This document shows positions 45,701-56,909 of a stretch of DNA of 64,000 nt, one piece after another. The notes below the pieces were generated by a model. The model was not told where the DNA came from, made no database searches, and saw nothing but the letters and a program-made list of their open reading frames with translations. Origin of the DNA: Haematococcus lacustris (taxonomy: Eukaryota; Chlorophyta; Chlorophyceae; Chlamydomonadales; Haematococcaceae); assembly GCA_030144725.1 (NCBI GenBank), contig JASKMD010000010.1, forward strand, positions 1,019,958 to 1,083,957, in the 5' to 3' direction. Within the stretch, counting starts at the first letter, position 1. Each line of letters begins with the position of its first letter. Both the position numbers and the translations under genes were made by a program.

Positions 45701-48700
45701 GGCAGCAGCATCACACCTATCACTCCCACTAGCTGCCACCACCTTCTACATGGGGCGGCGTACAGCTGAGCAGCCCTGCCTGCCAGTGACTGTCAGTGGC
45801 GGAGGGGTGGCGTGTCCAGCACTGCAAGACAGCGGCTGAGGTGCCGCCATGCGCCATGGAGCTAGCCTGTGCCGCCCCCTTCCCCTCAAGGCCAGGCTGG
45901 CGTGCTGGCTGGCTGCAGGTGGCGCTGCTGCGGGCTGGCAGGGAGGCGGAGGTGGTGCAGGAGACGCGGCTGTGGGATGAGTTCAAGCTGGTGACGTACA
46001 GCATGCGCCGCAAGGAAGGCAATGTGGATTACAGGCAGGGCCGGCCTGACGCCACCATGACCTCACCCTCACCTGGATCCTGACCTTGACCCTGACCTTG
46101 ACCTTGACCCTGACCCTATACCCCACCCTGGTGCTGCTCTCTCTTCAGGGCCTGGCTGCGGGTTGTGTGTGTGTGCCGCTAGTTGAGGCCGTGGCAGCAG
46201 GTGCAGGGCTGGGCTGCGCCTCCTGCCGCAGGTACTTCCCTGAGCCAGACCTGCCGCCCCTGGTTGTCAGCGATGAGCTGCTGCGTGAGGTGCAGGTAGG
46301 GGCTGCATACAAGGGAGTGACCCCAACCTTGCGCCACCTGCCCCTCTCCCCCCACCCCCTTCACACCCATCCAGTCACCACTCTAGCCACTTCTTCCACA
46401 GCCCCCGGTGCGCTTACTACACCCTAGCCGCCCCTTGCACTCACAACCACGTTCTCTGCAACACTCCCTTGCTGACACGCCCCCTGACAGGACCCAGTCT
46501 CACGACTCTCTCTGTCCACCCACCCCTCCCACACAGTCTCACACTTCCCCCATGCCCTCCATGCGCCTGCATCACACTTCCCTGATGCACCTGCTGCTCC
46601 CTGGCCAGCCACCCTGCCACCCTTCCAGGGACCAGTGCTTGGGGTGCCCTGGCTGACGGCTGCGCCCCATGATGACCGCAGCTGGTCTGGCCAGGGCACC
46701 TAGCGCTGCTCCACTACAGCTGCTGTTGAGCAGCAGAGCACCACCTGCCAGCCTCCATCACGGCACAGCAGCCTGCTGTCTGTTGGTCGAGGTGTCTGAC
46801 CCCCTCCCTTGTCCCCCACCCTCCTGTGCACCACCCTGTACCACCCCCGGCTGCTGTGTGAGGGACACGCGTGCTGCTGCCTGAAGCATCACCCGCAATG
46901 GCCCTGGCCCCTGGCCTGGCTCGCCTGCTGCAGGCGTCTATGCCGGAGCTGCCTGCTGCTCGGCGCCGGCGCTATTCCCTGCTGGGCCTGCCCATGGCTG
47001 ATGTGCTGCAGCTGGCCGAGGAGCCGGTCATTGCCCGCATGTTTGACGGTGTACTGGTGGGTAACCGGGCCTGCCCTCCCCTTCCTAACCCTCACGCCAA
47101 CCCCAAGCTCTGAGTTTGTGCCAGCAGTGCGGCAGGCAGTGAAATGCTGCACGCCAGCAACCAGGCCGGCCAGTTCACCTGGCTGCTGGCTGATGACCCC
47201 TGCCCTGGTAGCTCCTGCTGGACACCCTGCCCTCCCCCTCCACCCTGTCACCTACCCACCTGCCTACAACACTAAGGCCTGTGAAAGGTCACCAAGTCGA
47301 GCATCTACACTTTTCAGAGCTGGCAGCAACGCTTCACTGGCACATCACATCACTGGCATCAGCCATGGCATAGGCAAGCGCACTAGAATGCCTCGACTGG
47401 AACCGTTGCTCCAGCCCACTGTGCCTGCCAGCCCACACCTCCTCCCAACTCCCATCCCTGCCTCCAGCCCCCCACCCCCCCCACCCCATCCCTGCCTCCA
47501 GCCCCCCACCCCATCCCTGCCTCCATCCCCCCACCCCATCCCTGCCTCCAGCCCCCCACCCCCCCCACCCCATCCCTGCCTCCAGCCCCCCACCCCCCCC
47601 ACCCCATCCATGCCTCCATCCCCCCACCCCGCCCACCCCATCCCTGCTTCCAGCCCCCCACCCCCCCCACCCCATCCCTGCCTCCATCCCCCCACCCCCC
47701 CCACCCCATCCCTGCCTCCAGCCCCCCACCCCCCCCACCCCATCCCTGCCTCCATCCCCCCACCCCCCCCACCCCATCCCTGCCTCCAGCCCCCCACCCC
47801 GCCCACCCCATCCCTGCTTCCAGCCCCCCACCCCCCCCACCCCATCCCTGCCTCCATCCCCCCACCCCCCCCACCCCATCCCTGCCTCCAGCCCCCCACC
47901 CCCCCCACCCCATCCCTGCCTCCATCCCCCCACCCCCCCCACCCCATCCCTGCCTCCATCCCCACATCCCCCCCACCCCATCCCTGCCTCCATCCCCCCA
48001 CCCCATCCATGCCTCCAGCCCCCCACCCCCCCCACCCCATCCCTGCCTCCAGCCCCCCACCCCCCCCACCCCATCCCTGCCTCCATCCCCCCACCCCCCC
48101 CACCCCATCCCTGCCTCCATCCCCCCACCCCCCCCACCCCATCCCTGCCTCCAGCCCCCCACCCCATCCCTGCCTCCATCCCCCCACCCCCCCCACCCCA
48201 TCCCTGCCTCCATCCCCCCACCCCCCCCACCCCATCCCTGCCTCCAGCCCCCCACCCCCCCCACCCCATCCCTGCCTCCAGCCCCCCACCCCCCCCACCC
48301 CATACCTGCCTCCATCCCCCCACCCCCCCCACCCCATACCTGCCTCCAGCCCCCCACCCCCCCCACCCCATACCTGCCTCCATCCCCCCACCCCCCCCAC
48401 CCCATCCCTGCCTCCATCCCCCCACCCCCCCCACCCCATCCCTGCCTCCAGCCCCCCACCCCCCCCACCCCATCCCTGCCTCCATCCCCCCACCCCCCCC
48501 ACCCCATCCCTGCCTCCATCCCCAAATCCCCCCCACCCCATCCCTGCCTCCATCCCCCCACCCCATCCCTGCCTCCAGCCCCCCACCCCCCCCACCCCAT
48601 CCCTGCCTCCAGCCCCCCACCCCCCCCACCCCATCCCTGCCTCCATCCCCCCACCCCCCCCACCCCATCCCTGCCTCCATCCCCCCACCCCCCCCACCCC

Positions 48701-51700
48701 ATCCCTGCCTCCAGCCCCCCACCCCATCCCTGCCTCCATCCCCCCACCCCCCCCACCCCATCCCTGCCTCCATCCCCCCACCCCCCCCACCCCATCCCTG
48801 CCTCCATCCCCCCACCCCCCCCACCCCATCCCTGCCTCCAGCCCCCCACCCCATCCCTGCCTCCATCCCCCCACCCCCCCCACCCCATCCCTGCCTCCAG
48901 CCCCCCACCCCCCCCACCCCATCCCTGCCTCCAGCCCCCCACCCCCCCCACCCCATCCCTGCCTCCAGCCCCCCACCCCCCCCACCCCATCCCTGCCTCC
49001 AGCCCCCCACCCCCCCCACCCCATCCCTGCCTCCAGCCCCCCACCCCCCCCACCCCATCCCTGCCTCCAGCCCCCCACCCCCCCCACCCCATCCCTGCCT
49101 CCATCCCCCCACCCCCCCCACCCCATCCCTGCCTCCATCCCCCCACCCCCCCCACCCCATCCCTGCCTCCAGCCCCCCACCCCATCCCTGCCTCCATCCC
49201 CCCACCCCCCCCACCCCATCCCTGCCTCCATCCCCCCACCCCCCCCACCCCATCCCTGCCTCCATCCCCCCACCCCCCCCACCCCATCCCTGCCTCCAGC
49301 CCCCCACCCCATCCCTGCCTCCATCCCCCCACCCCCCCCACCCCATCCCTGCCTCCATCCCCCCACCCCCCCCACCCCATCCCTGCCTCCAGCCCCCCAC
49401 CCCCCCCACCCCATCCCTGCCTCCAGCCCCCCACCCCCCCCACCCCATACCTGCCTCCATCCCCCCACCCCCCCCACCCCATACCTGCCTCCATCCCCCC
49501 ACCCCCCCCACCCCATCCCTGCCTCCATCCCCCCACCCCCCCCACCCCATCCCTGCCTCCAGCCCCCCACCCCCCCCACCCCATCCCTGCCTCCATCCCC
49601 CCACCCCCCCCACCCCATCCCTGCCTCCATCCCCCCACCCCCCCCACCCCATCCCTGCCTCCATCCCCCCACCCCCCCCACCCCATCCCTGCCTCCAGCC
49701 CCCCACCCCCCCCACCCCATCCCTGCCTCCATCCCCCCACCCCCCCCACCCCATCCCTGCCTCCATCCCCCCACCCCCCCCACCCCATACCTGCCTCCAT
49801 CCCCCCACCCCCCCCACCCCATCCCTGCCTCCATCCCCCCACCCCCCCCACCCCATCCCTGCCTCCATCCCCCCACCCCCCCCACCCCATACCTGCCTCC
49901 ATCCCCCCACCCCCCCCACCCCATCCCTGCCTCCATCCCCACATCCCCCCCACCCCATCCCTGCCTCCATCCCCCCACCCCCCCCACCCCATCCCTGCCT
50001 CCATCCCCCCACCCCCCCCACCCCATCCCTGCCTCCATCCCCCCACCCCCCCCACCCCATCCCTGCCTCCAGCCCCCCACCCCCCCCACCCCATCCCTGC
50101 CTCCATCCCCCCACCCCCCCCACCCCATCCCTGCCTCCATCCCCACATCCCCCCCACCCCATCCCTGCCTCCATCCCCCCACCCCCCCCACCCCATCCCT
50201 GCCTCCATCCCCCCACCCCCCCCACCCCATCCCTGCCTCCATCCCCCCACCCCCCCCACCCCATCCCTGCCTCCAGCCCCCCACCCCATCCCTGTCTCCA
50301 TCCCCCCACCCCCCCCACCCCATCCCTGCCTCCATCCCCCCACCCCCCCCACCCCATCCCTGCCTCCAGCCCCCCACCCCCCCCACCCCATCCCTGCCTC
50401 CATCCCCCCACCCCCCCCACCCCATACCTGCCTCCATCCCCCCACCCCCCCCACCCCATACCTGCCTCCATCCCCCCACCCCCCCCACCCCATACCTGCC
50501 TCCATCCCCCCACCCCCCCCACCCCATCCCTGCCTCCAGCCCCCCACCCCCCCCACCCCATCCCTGCCTCCATCCCCCCACCCCCCCCACCCCATCCCTG
50601 CCTCCATCCCCACATCCCCCCCACCCCATCCCTGCCTCCATCCCCCCACCCCATCCATGCCTCCAGCCCCCCACCCCCCCCACCCCATCCCTGCCTCCAT
50701 CCCCCCACCCCCCCCACCCCATCCCTGCCTCCATCCCCCCACCCCCCCCACCCCATCCCTGCCTCCAGCCCCCCACCCCCCCCACCCCATCCCTGCCTCC
50801 ATCCCCCCACCCCCCCCACCCCATCCCTGCCTCCATCCCCACATCCCCCCCACCCCATCCCTGCCTCCATCCCCCCACCCCATCCATGCCTCCAGCCCCC
50901 CACCCCCCCCCACCCCATCCCTGCCTCCAGCCCCCCACCCCCCCCACCCCATCCCTGCCTCCATCCCCCCACACCCCCCACCCCATCCCTGCCTCCATCC
51001 CCCCACCCCCCCCACCCCATCCCTGCCTCCAGCCCCCCACCCCCCCCACCCCATCCCTGCCTCCATCCCCCCACCCCCCCCACCCCATCCCTGCCTCCAT
51101 CCCCACATCCCCCCCACCCCATCCCTGCCTCCATCCCCCCACCCCATCCCTGCCTCCAGCCCCCCACCCCCCCCACCCCATCCCTGCCTCCAGCCCCCCA
51201 CCCCCCCCACCCCATCCCTGCCTCCATCCCCCCACCCCCCCCACCCCATCCCTGCCTCCATCCCCAAATCCCCCCCACCCCATCCCTGCCTCCATCCCCA
51301 AATCCCCCCCACCCCATCCCTGCCTCCATCCCCCCACCCCATCCCTGCCTCCAGCCCCGTCACGCAGGCCAGGGCGGCAGCAGGTGAGGGGGCAGCAGCC
51401 TGGCCAGCACCCCAGTGAGGCTGAGTGCTAGGGCTGTGGTGCAGGCCACCGGGGTGGCGCCCAAGCTGGCAGCCAACTGGATCGTGGGCGACATCCAGGC
51501 ATACTGCAAGGCAAGGGGCCAGCAGCATGGCGGAGGGGAGTGGCGGGGGGGGAGTGCAGGGGCTGGGTGGGGGGGGAGTGCGGGGGCTGGGTGGGGGGGG
51601 AGGGGGGCCTGCCAGTACTGGGCGCCAGCCACTGCTCTGAACCCTCCAGCGGGCCAGTTGGCTAGTGGCAGGGGGTAGGGGTAGGGGCAGGGTGGAGGGT

Positions 51701-54420
51701 TTGCTCCACTGTGTTGCGCAGTACGGCTGGCAGTGAGGGAGGGATGGGTGGGCAGCCCAGCACAGCCCAGCAGAGCTACCCAGGCTGACCTGCAAATGTG
51801 TGCAAGTTCATATGTTGGTGCAGCCATGCAATGCCTTGCTTGCCATGCATAGCCTAGTATCGGTGCAGCCATGCAAATGGCTAGCAGTCATGCTGGGCTG
51901 GTGGCTTGGCGGTGGGAGGGCAAGCCTAGAACAGGAATGACCCGCACAGACCAACAGCTGCCCAGCAACGGTGGCCACACTGCTGCCTCGACCTGCCCCA
52001 GACCAGCGTGGCTGCCCACCGTGAAGCTGCAGTCATGTGCCTGGGGAGCCCTCATAACACAGGCATGCTAGCAAGAGTGAGGTGGTGAGGGGGAGTGGGG
52101 AGACCCTGGGATGTGGGGCCGTCACCTGCAGCCTCGACTGTGTAGATGCCGGTGCCAGGGTTGAGGTCGCACCCCCCATGCCCAACTGCCCCTGAGGCCT
52201 GTGGGAGCCATTCCTCAACAGGGGCGTGCCTGCTTGCCTGTGAGGGGTGCTGTCCTGCCTGACCGCTGCACCCTGTGTGGCCCTGCCCTGCCGCCCTGTG
52301 GCGAGCTGCCTGTGCTGAGTGCTGCTGTACCCCTCAGGAGAAGAAGTGCAGCATGGACGCCCTGCAGCTGACACCTGCTGCCCTGGCAGAGATGATCCAG
52401 TTGATTGACACGGGTGCGTGCCCTAGGCCTGCCACCGGCGCGCTCAACCGCAGCAGTGGCTCCAAGGCGGTGGCGTTGCAGGCTGCGCCGCTGCTGCTGC
52501 TGGTTGTGCAACTGTGCTGCCGCCCTGTAGTCCTGGCTGGCTGAGGTCTAGCGCATCACTGGCTGCTGCTGCAGGTGTCATCAGCGGACGCATTGCTAAG
52601 GAGATCCTGCCTGACCTCCTTCAAGGGAAAGGCAATGCAGGGGTCAGGGTAGGTTAGGGTGGGGCAGGCAGGGCAGGGGCAGGTTGGGGCAGGCAGAGCA
52701 GGGTCAGGTAGGGGCAGGCAGGGCAGGGTTAGGGTGGGGCAGGCAGGGCAGGGTCAGGGTGGGGCAGGCAGGGCAGGGTCAGGGTGGGGCAGGCAGGGCA
52801 GGCGGGGCAGGGTCAGGCAGGGCAGGGTCAGGGTGGGGCAGGCAGGGCAGGCAGGGCAGGGTCAGGGTGGGGCAGGCAGGGCAGGGGCAGGTTGGGGCAG
52901 GCAGAGCAGGGGCAGGTAGGGGCAGGCAGGGCAGGGTTAGGGTGGGGCAGGCAGGGCAGGGTCAGGGTGGGGCAGGCAGGGCAGGCGGGGCAGGGTCAGG
53001 GTGGGGCAGGTGGGGCAGGGTCAGGGTGGGGCAGGCAGGGCAGGTGGGGCAGGTGGGGCAGGGTCAGGGTGGGGCAGGCAGGGCAGGTGGGGCAGGGTCA
53101 GGGTGGGGCAGGCAGGGCAGGGGCAGGTTGGGGCAGGCAGAGCAGGGGCAGGTAGGGGCAGGCAGGGCAGGGTTAGGGTGGGGCAGGCAGGGCAGGGTCA
53201 GGGTGGGGCAGGCAGGGCAGGCGGGGCAGGGTCAGGGTGGGGCAGGTGGGGCAGGGTCAGGGTGGGGCAGGCAGGGCAGGGTCAGGGTGGGGCAGGCAGG
53301 GCAGGGTCAGGGTGGGGCAGGCAGGGCAGGTGGGGCAGGGTCAGGGTGGGGCAGGCAGGGCAGGGGCAGGTTGGGGCAGGCAGAGCAGGGTCGGGTAGGG
53401 GCAGGCAGGGCAGGGTTAGGGTGGGGCAGGCAGGGCAGGGTCAGGGTGGGGCAGGCAGGGCAGGCGGGGCAGGGTCAGGGTGGGGCAGGTGGGGCAGGGT
53501 CAGGGTGGGGCAGGCAGGGCAGGGTCAGGGTGGGGCAGGCAGGGCAGGGTCAGGGTGGGGCAGGCAGGGCAGGGTTAGGGTGGGGCAGGTCAGAGCTGAG
53601 GCAGGGTGGGGCTGTGAGCCTGGATGTGAATCCATGTTCCCATGTGAAGCGGCCTGTGCTGCCTGCCCTGCTGCTTCCAGGCATACGTGGAGGGCAGGGG
53701 CATGCTCATGATCACGGACCAGGCGGTGGTGGCGGCCATGGTTGACAAGGTACCCGGCCGCACCTGTTGGACCTGCGTCTGCTGTGTCTTGTCGTCGTAG
53801 ATCCTGCTGCCCGCCCACATGTGCTGGGGGTGAAAGCGATGCTTGCTTCACAGGGCAGCATGTGGCCTGCAGCAGCCAGTGCCTGCTGTCCAGCCTGCTG
53901 TCCCCCACGTTGCAGCATCCTGACCTGTTGTGTGGCTGCTGGCCAGCACCACACCTTGCTGCTGCTGCAAGGCCGCTGCTGTCGAGAGGGCCCCACACCT
54001 CCTTGTTTGCCAGGTGCTGTCCGCCAGTCCCAAGCAGCTGGCTGAGTACCGGGCAGGCAAGGTGAAGCTGATGGCCTTCTTTGAGGGGTGAGTGGGTCAG
54101 GACCAGGGTTGGCTCCCTAACACTGCCTGCCGTGCAGCTGATGGACCCGCAGCGAGCTATGTGTAGGGGCACTTTGGTGTGGTGGGGTGCACTAGGGTGG
54201 GCTGGCCTGCTGGCAGCGGCTGCAGAGAGCCTGGCTGGTGCTGCGAGTTCACAGCCCAGCCATTGCTGTAGCTCACAGTGAGTTGCCTGGCAGGCAGCAG
54301 CAGCCAGCGTGGATTATGGTGCGCATGGCCTGCAGGCAGCTGATGAAGGAGAGCCGGGGCAGGGTGGACCCTCGAGTGATGAAGGCGGTGCTGGTGGACA
54401 AGCTCAGCGCTCCAGCCTGA
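42707..54420 (+). CDS. GATB: Organellar glutamyl-tRNA(Gln) amidotransferase subunit B
   Basis: Subunit of the GatCAB complex that converts Glu-tRNA(Gln) to Gln-tRNA(Gln) in chloroplasts and mitochondria; GatB holds the kinase site and binds tRNA. Fifteen exons: 42707-42946, 43024-43158, 43232-43349, 43532-43625, 43769-44033, 45576-45680, 45919-46034, 46232-46295, 46934-47056, 51445-51510, 52338-52413, 52575-52648, 53681-53749, 54014-54087 and 54336-54420 (1,704 nt, 567 aa). The Arg/Ser-rich N-terminus fits a transit peptide. Signatures are [20 protein letters not shown], a zinc site (CNC...CPICMG), [77 protein letters not shown], the tail domain [14 protein letters not shown], and the C-terminus [20 protein letters not shown]. 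Two donors are GC (46035 and 51511). Introns 9 and 12 are satellites. TGTAA at 54747-54751 may direct polyadenylation. Confidence 0.95.
44710..44757. repeat. Small ccctaaccct-type repeats in a GATB intron
   Basis: A few ggcctaaccc / gaccctaaccc units in the GATB intron 44034-45575. A similar gaccctgaccttgacc run occurs at 46079-46120. They are degenerate and short. Confidence 0.6.
47448..51355. repeat. 34-bp C-rich minisatellite, about 115 copies
   Basis: The unit is built from a C-rich catccccccacc part and a ccatccctgcctcc part. Common variants swap ccagc for ccatc, give catacctg, cacatccc or caaatccc, or drop one C-block. It fills GATB intron 9 and ends about 90 bp from the acceptor at 51445. 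Because 34 is not a multiple of three, every frame repeats every 34 residues and stays open; the 1,300- to 1,500-codon Pro-rich and Gly-rich frames here are artefacts. Confidence 0.97.
51540..51605. repeat. G-rich short tandem repeat
   Basis: Two to three copies of ggggggagtg(c/g)gggggctgggtg in GATB intron 10. Confidence 0.8.
52650..53598. repeat. G-rich minisatellite with higher-order structure
   Basis: A basic unit of about 20-25 bp (ggtggggcaggcagggcagg plus gtcag) fills GATB intron 12. A variant block with ggttggggcaggcagagc recurs near 52683, 52891, 53125 and 53369, giving a higher-order period of roughly 210-245 bp. The Gly/Arg/Gln reading frames through it are artefacts. Confidence 0.93.
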
Positions 54421-55730
54421 CCCGCCTGCCACTGCACTGGTGGTGGGCCTGCTGGGGGCTGTTGTTGGACACGGAGGCTGCCAGGCACTGGGGCTCAGCA
54501 GGGCCCCCCCATCAACTGCCACCAACTGCCTCCTGGCAGCAGACTGGGTTTCAACTGCCTACCTTGATTGGCGCCCAATGAGGCGCTAGGGGCGGGACGC
54601 GGCCGGATGCGGCGCTGCAGCAGCTGCCTGGGAGGGGCCAGGCTGGAACTGCTGCCTCTCTGCCACCAGCCTGGCAGCCCTGGGGGCGACTGAAGCGGGT
54701 CAAGCAGCAGCCTGGATGCCCTGCCCAGGACAGCCTGATCTGCCTGTGTAACTGGCCACCCGGAGCAGCGTGTAGCGGAACATTTGCCAGCAGGCTGCAC
54801 GTAGCAGCAGGTAGCATTGCATGGCAGCAGCTCACAGCATTCTAATGTGAACACACAATGCGCCCTCAGCTGCGGCTCGGGCTAGACGGCTCATGGTGAG
54901 GCTGTTCACATTACCCAGGATGATGGACAGTGCTTTCCTGCCCAGTTGCAGCTGTCCCCTGGTGCAGGGTTTTGGGAAGCACAGGTCGCTGTAAGAGGAA
55001 TCAATTTAATACTAGTACCCACTTGGGCGGAACACGCAGGGAGCAGCTTGCAGGGAGCAGCACGCAGGGCGCGTCCCTCGAACGCCACGTCCGGCAGCTG
55101 TCGGCACCTTCCATACTCTTAACCGAATGCGTGTCGAGCACACTATGTCGTCAAATCTCCCCATGTGATGATCTGCAGCACCGCTTGTGTTCAAAGTCAG
55201 ACCCTCCCAACTCTGATAAAACCTTTTACACAACCATGTCATGGACATTCCGGCGCCGGGAAGTGTGCGATTGGCGTAACACCGTGCGGCATGCGATGAA
55301 CGCTTAGTCTGCTATACGCCCGTAATGCCAGGAATCCCTAAACGAAAAAAGTGCGCCCACCAATCAGCCGGTCGCTCTCACGACATCGCGCAGCGCAAGT
55401 GCATTGTGGAGGTGCTTCGCAACGACGTGGTGGACTCCTGACGCTGTAAGGGCAAGTACAGCCGGCGGTACAAATTTCTCCCGGCTCAATGAACCCGACG
55501 TTGTTTCCTTTGCGTAGGCGCGCACCTAGTCCTATTTCTGCGGGGTACCAGGTCCCAAATGGTCCTTTAGCTCATAAATTCTTCTCAGCTCGGGGTAAGG
55601 ACGGACATATGTAGCCAGTACAGCTTGCTTTGTTGCTTGTAAGCCCTAGGTTGTATGAAGCAGAATGGCCCGCCCTTGCTGCCGCTGTCAATGTAGAAAA
55701 TGCAGATGACACCAAAAAGTTATATAACTC
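54421..55730. other. Intergenic region, no supported gene
   Basis: Contains the GATB 3' flank and one copy of the 48-bp repeat (55150-55197). GC content falls after about 55,300. Reading frames are short and lack splice or domain support. Confidence 0.55.
55150..55197. repeat. 48-bp dispersed repeat, copy 1
   Basis: Identical to 56806-56853; starts gtcaaatctccccatgtgat. The flanks differ. Confidence 0.93.
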
Positions 55731-55739
55731 GTGCATAGC

Positions 55740-56246
55740 TACCCCCCAACACCATGGTTGACGATTGTTGCAGGAGCCCTTACCCTATCTCAGTCGCCAC
55801 CACCACCACCACTACCACCACCACCACTACCACCACCTCCTAGCCTACCACCACCACCCAGCTCAGCCCAGCCCAGCCTTCCTACTTCTCCCCTCCCCCT
55901 CCCCTCCCCTCTGATATTGCAGCCCTCTTCCTACCCTACCCAGCAGCCAAGATCAAGCCCCCTCACCCTTCACCAACCTGCTGGTAAGTTACTTAAGTGC
56001 AACATCGCTTGGCCCTACCCTGCCATGCACCATATCCAGCGCCATATCCAGCACCATTGTCATCCAGCACCGTATCCTCCCAACACCATATCCAGCACTA
56101 TAACCAGCACCATATCCTCCCAACACCATTGTTGGCAATTATTGCAGGAGCCCGCTTACCAAATCCCAGCAGCCACCACCATCATCGCCACCACCTCCTA
56201 GCCTCTCTCCACCTACCCCCCCTATCTCACTTCAGCCAGCCACCCT
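55740..56246 (+). other. Pro/His-rich region with two similar acceptor-like motifs
   Basis: Holds (ccaccac)n-type repeats and two copies of a gttg-cagGAGCCC motif (near 55765 and 56135). It also holds several ccatatccagcacc repeats at 56029-56115. It may be leader or intron sequence of the coiled-coil gene that starts at 56247; there is no firm coding evidence. Confidence 0.4.
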
Positions 56247-56909
56247 ATGGGTGCTCTCAGCAAACGCGCCAAGGCCAGTAGGGCTAATGGGGCTCAAGGG
56301 CAGCTGCAGCAGCAGCTACATGCAGCAACAGCCCAACAGCAGCAAACCCTCATGTCAGCAGCTGCTGCCACACAGGCAGAACTTGAAGAGGCCAGATCCC
56401 AGCTTCTCTCATGCCAAGATGTCAACATGCGCACCGCCACCGACCTGCAAATGTGCCAAGAGCAATTGCACCAGTGCTTGCAAGCGCTGCAGCAGTCTGC
56501 GAACGAGGTGCTAGCCGTGCAAGTGTCTTTGCACCGCAGCGAAGCAGAACTTGCAGCTGCAAAAGAAGAGCTGGCAGCATGCATGAGTAAGGTCAGAAGC
56601 ATGGGGACCCAGCTGGCAGCCATGCGGGCCGAGCTAGCAACAGCGAAGAGGGCCATGCCCAAGGACGTGCGAGACAAAATGTCCTGGCTGCAACGCAATG
56701 AGGTGTCACTCTACACCTTGAAGCGTTGGCATGCCATGCGTGGGAGTTGGGAGCTGCATGGCATTTTTTTGCATGGAGGCGTGGGAGCGGGAGCTCGGAG
56801 CTCGAGTCAAATCTCCCCATGTGATGATCTGCAGCACCGCTTGTGTTCAAAGTTGGGCACAACCCAACGACAAGGCAGGAGAACAGCAACCCACTGTCGC
56901 CTCTGCTAA
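56247..56909 (+). CDS. Unknown coiled-coil protein
   Basis: ATG at 56247 opens 220 codons: MGALSKRAKASRANGAQGQL, then a long Gln/Ala/Glu heptad region (about residues 20-140), then DVRDKMSWLQRNEVSLYTLK and a tail. The tail overlaps copy 2 of the 48-bp repeat and is probably not native coding sequence. Some Gln-rich coiled coils in this window look alike in composition (compare 23228-23811) without clear sequence identity. Function unknown. It could be part of a mobile element because the 3' end is a repeat. Confidence 0.5.
   Translation: MGALSKRAKASRANGAQGQLQQQLHAATAQQQQTLMSAAAATQAELEEARSQLLSCQDVNMRTATDLQMCQEQLHQCLQALQQSANEVLAVQVSLHRSEAELAAAKEELAACMSKVRSMGTQLAAMRAELATAKRAMPKDVRDKMSWLQRNEVSLYTLKRWHAMRGSWELHGIFLHGGVGAGARSSSQISPCDDLQHRLCSKLGTTQRQGRRTATHCRLC
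56806..56853. repeat. 48-bp dispersed repeat, copy 2
   Basis: Identical to 55150-55197. It lies inside the 3' part of the coiled-coil reading frame. Confidence 0.93.

Noticed and set aside
47448..51355. CRISPR-like array
   Set aside because: Units are directly head to tail with no unique spacers, in a eukaryotic intron.
46809..51795. Pro-rich and Gly-rich frames of 1,300-1,540 codons
   Set aside because: They traverse the 34-bp satellite in a GATB intron; four frames look alike and none has a plausible non-repeat core.
52659..53745. Gly/Arg/Gln repeat protein
   Set aside because: Lies in the GATB intron between exons at 52648 and 53681 and follows satellite periodicity.
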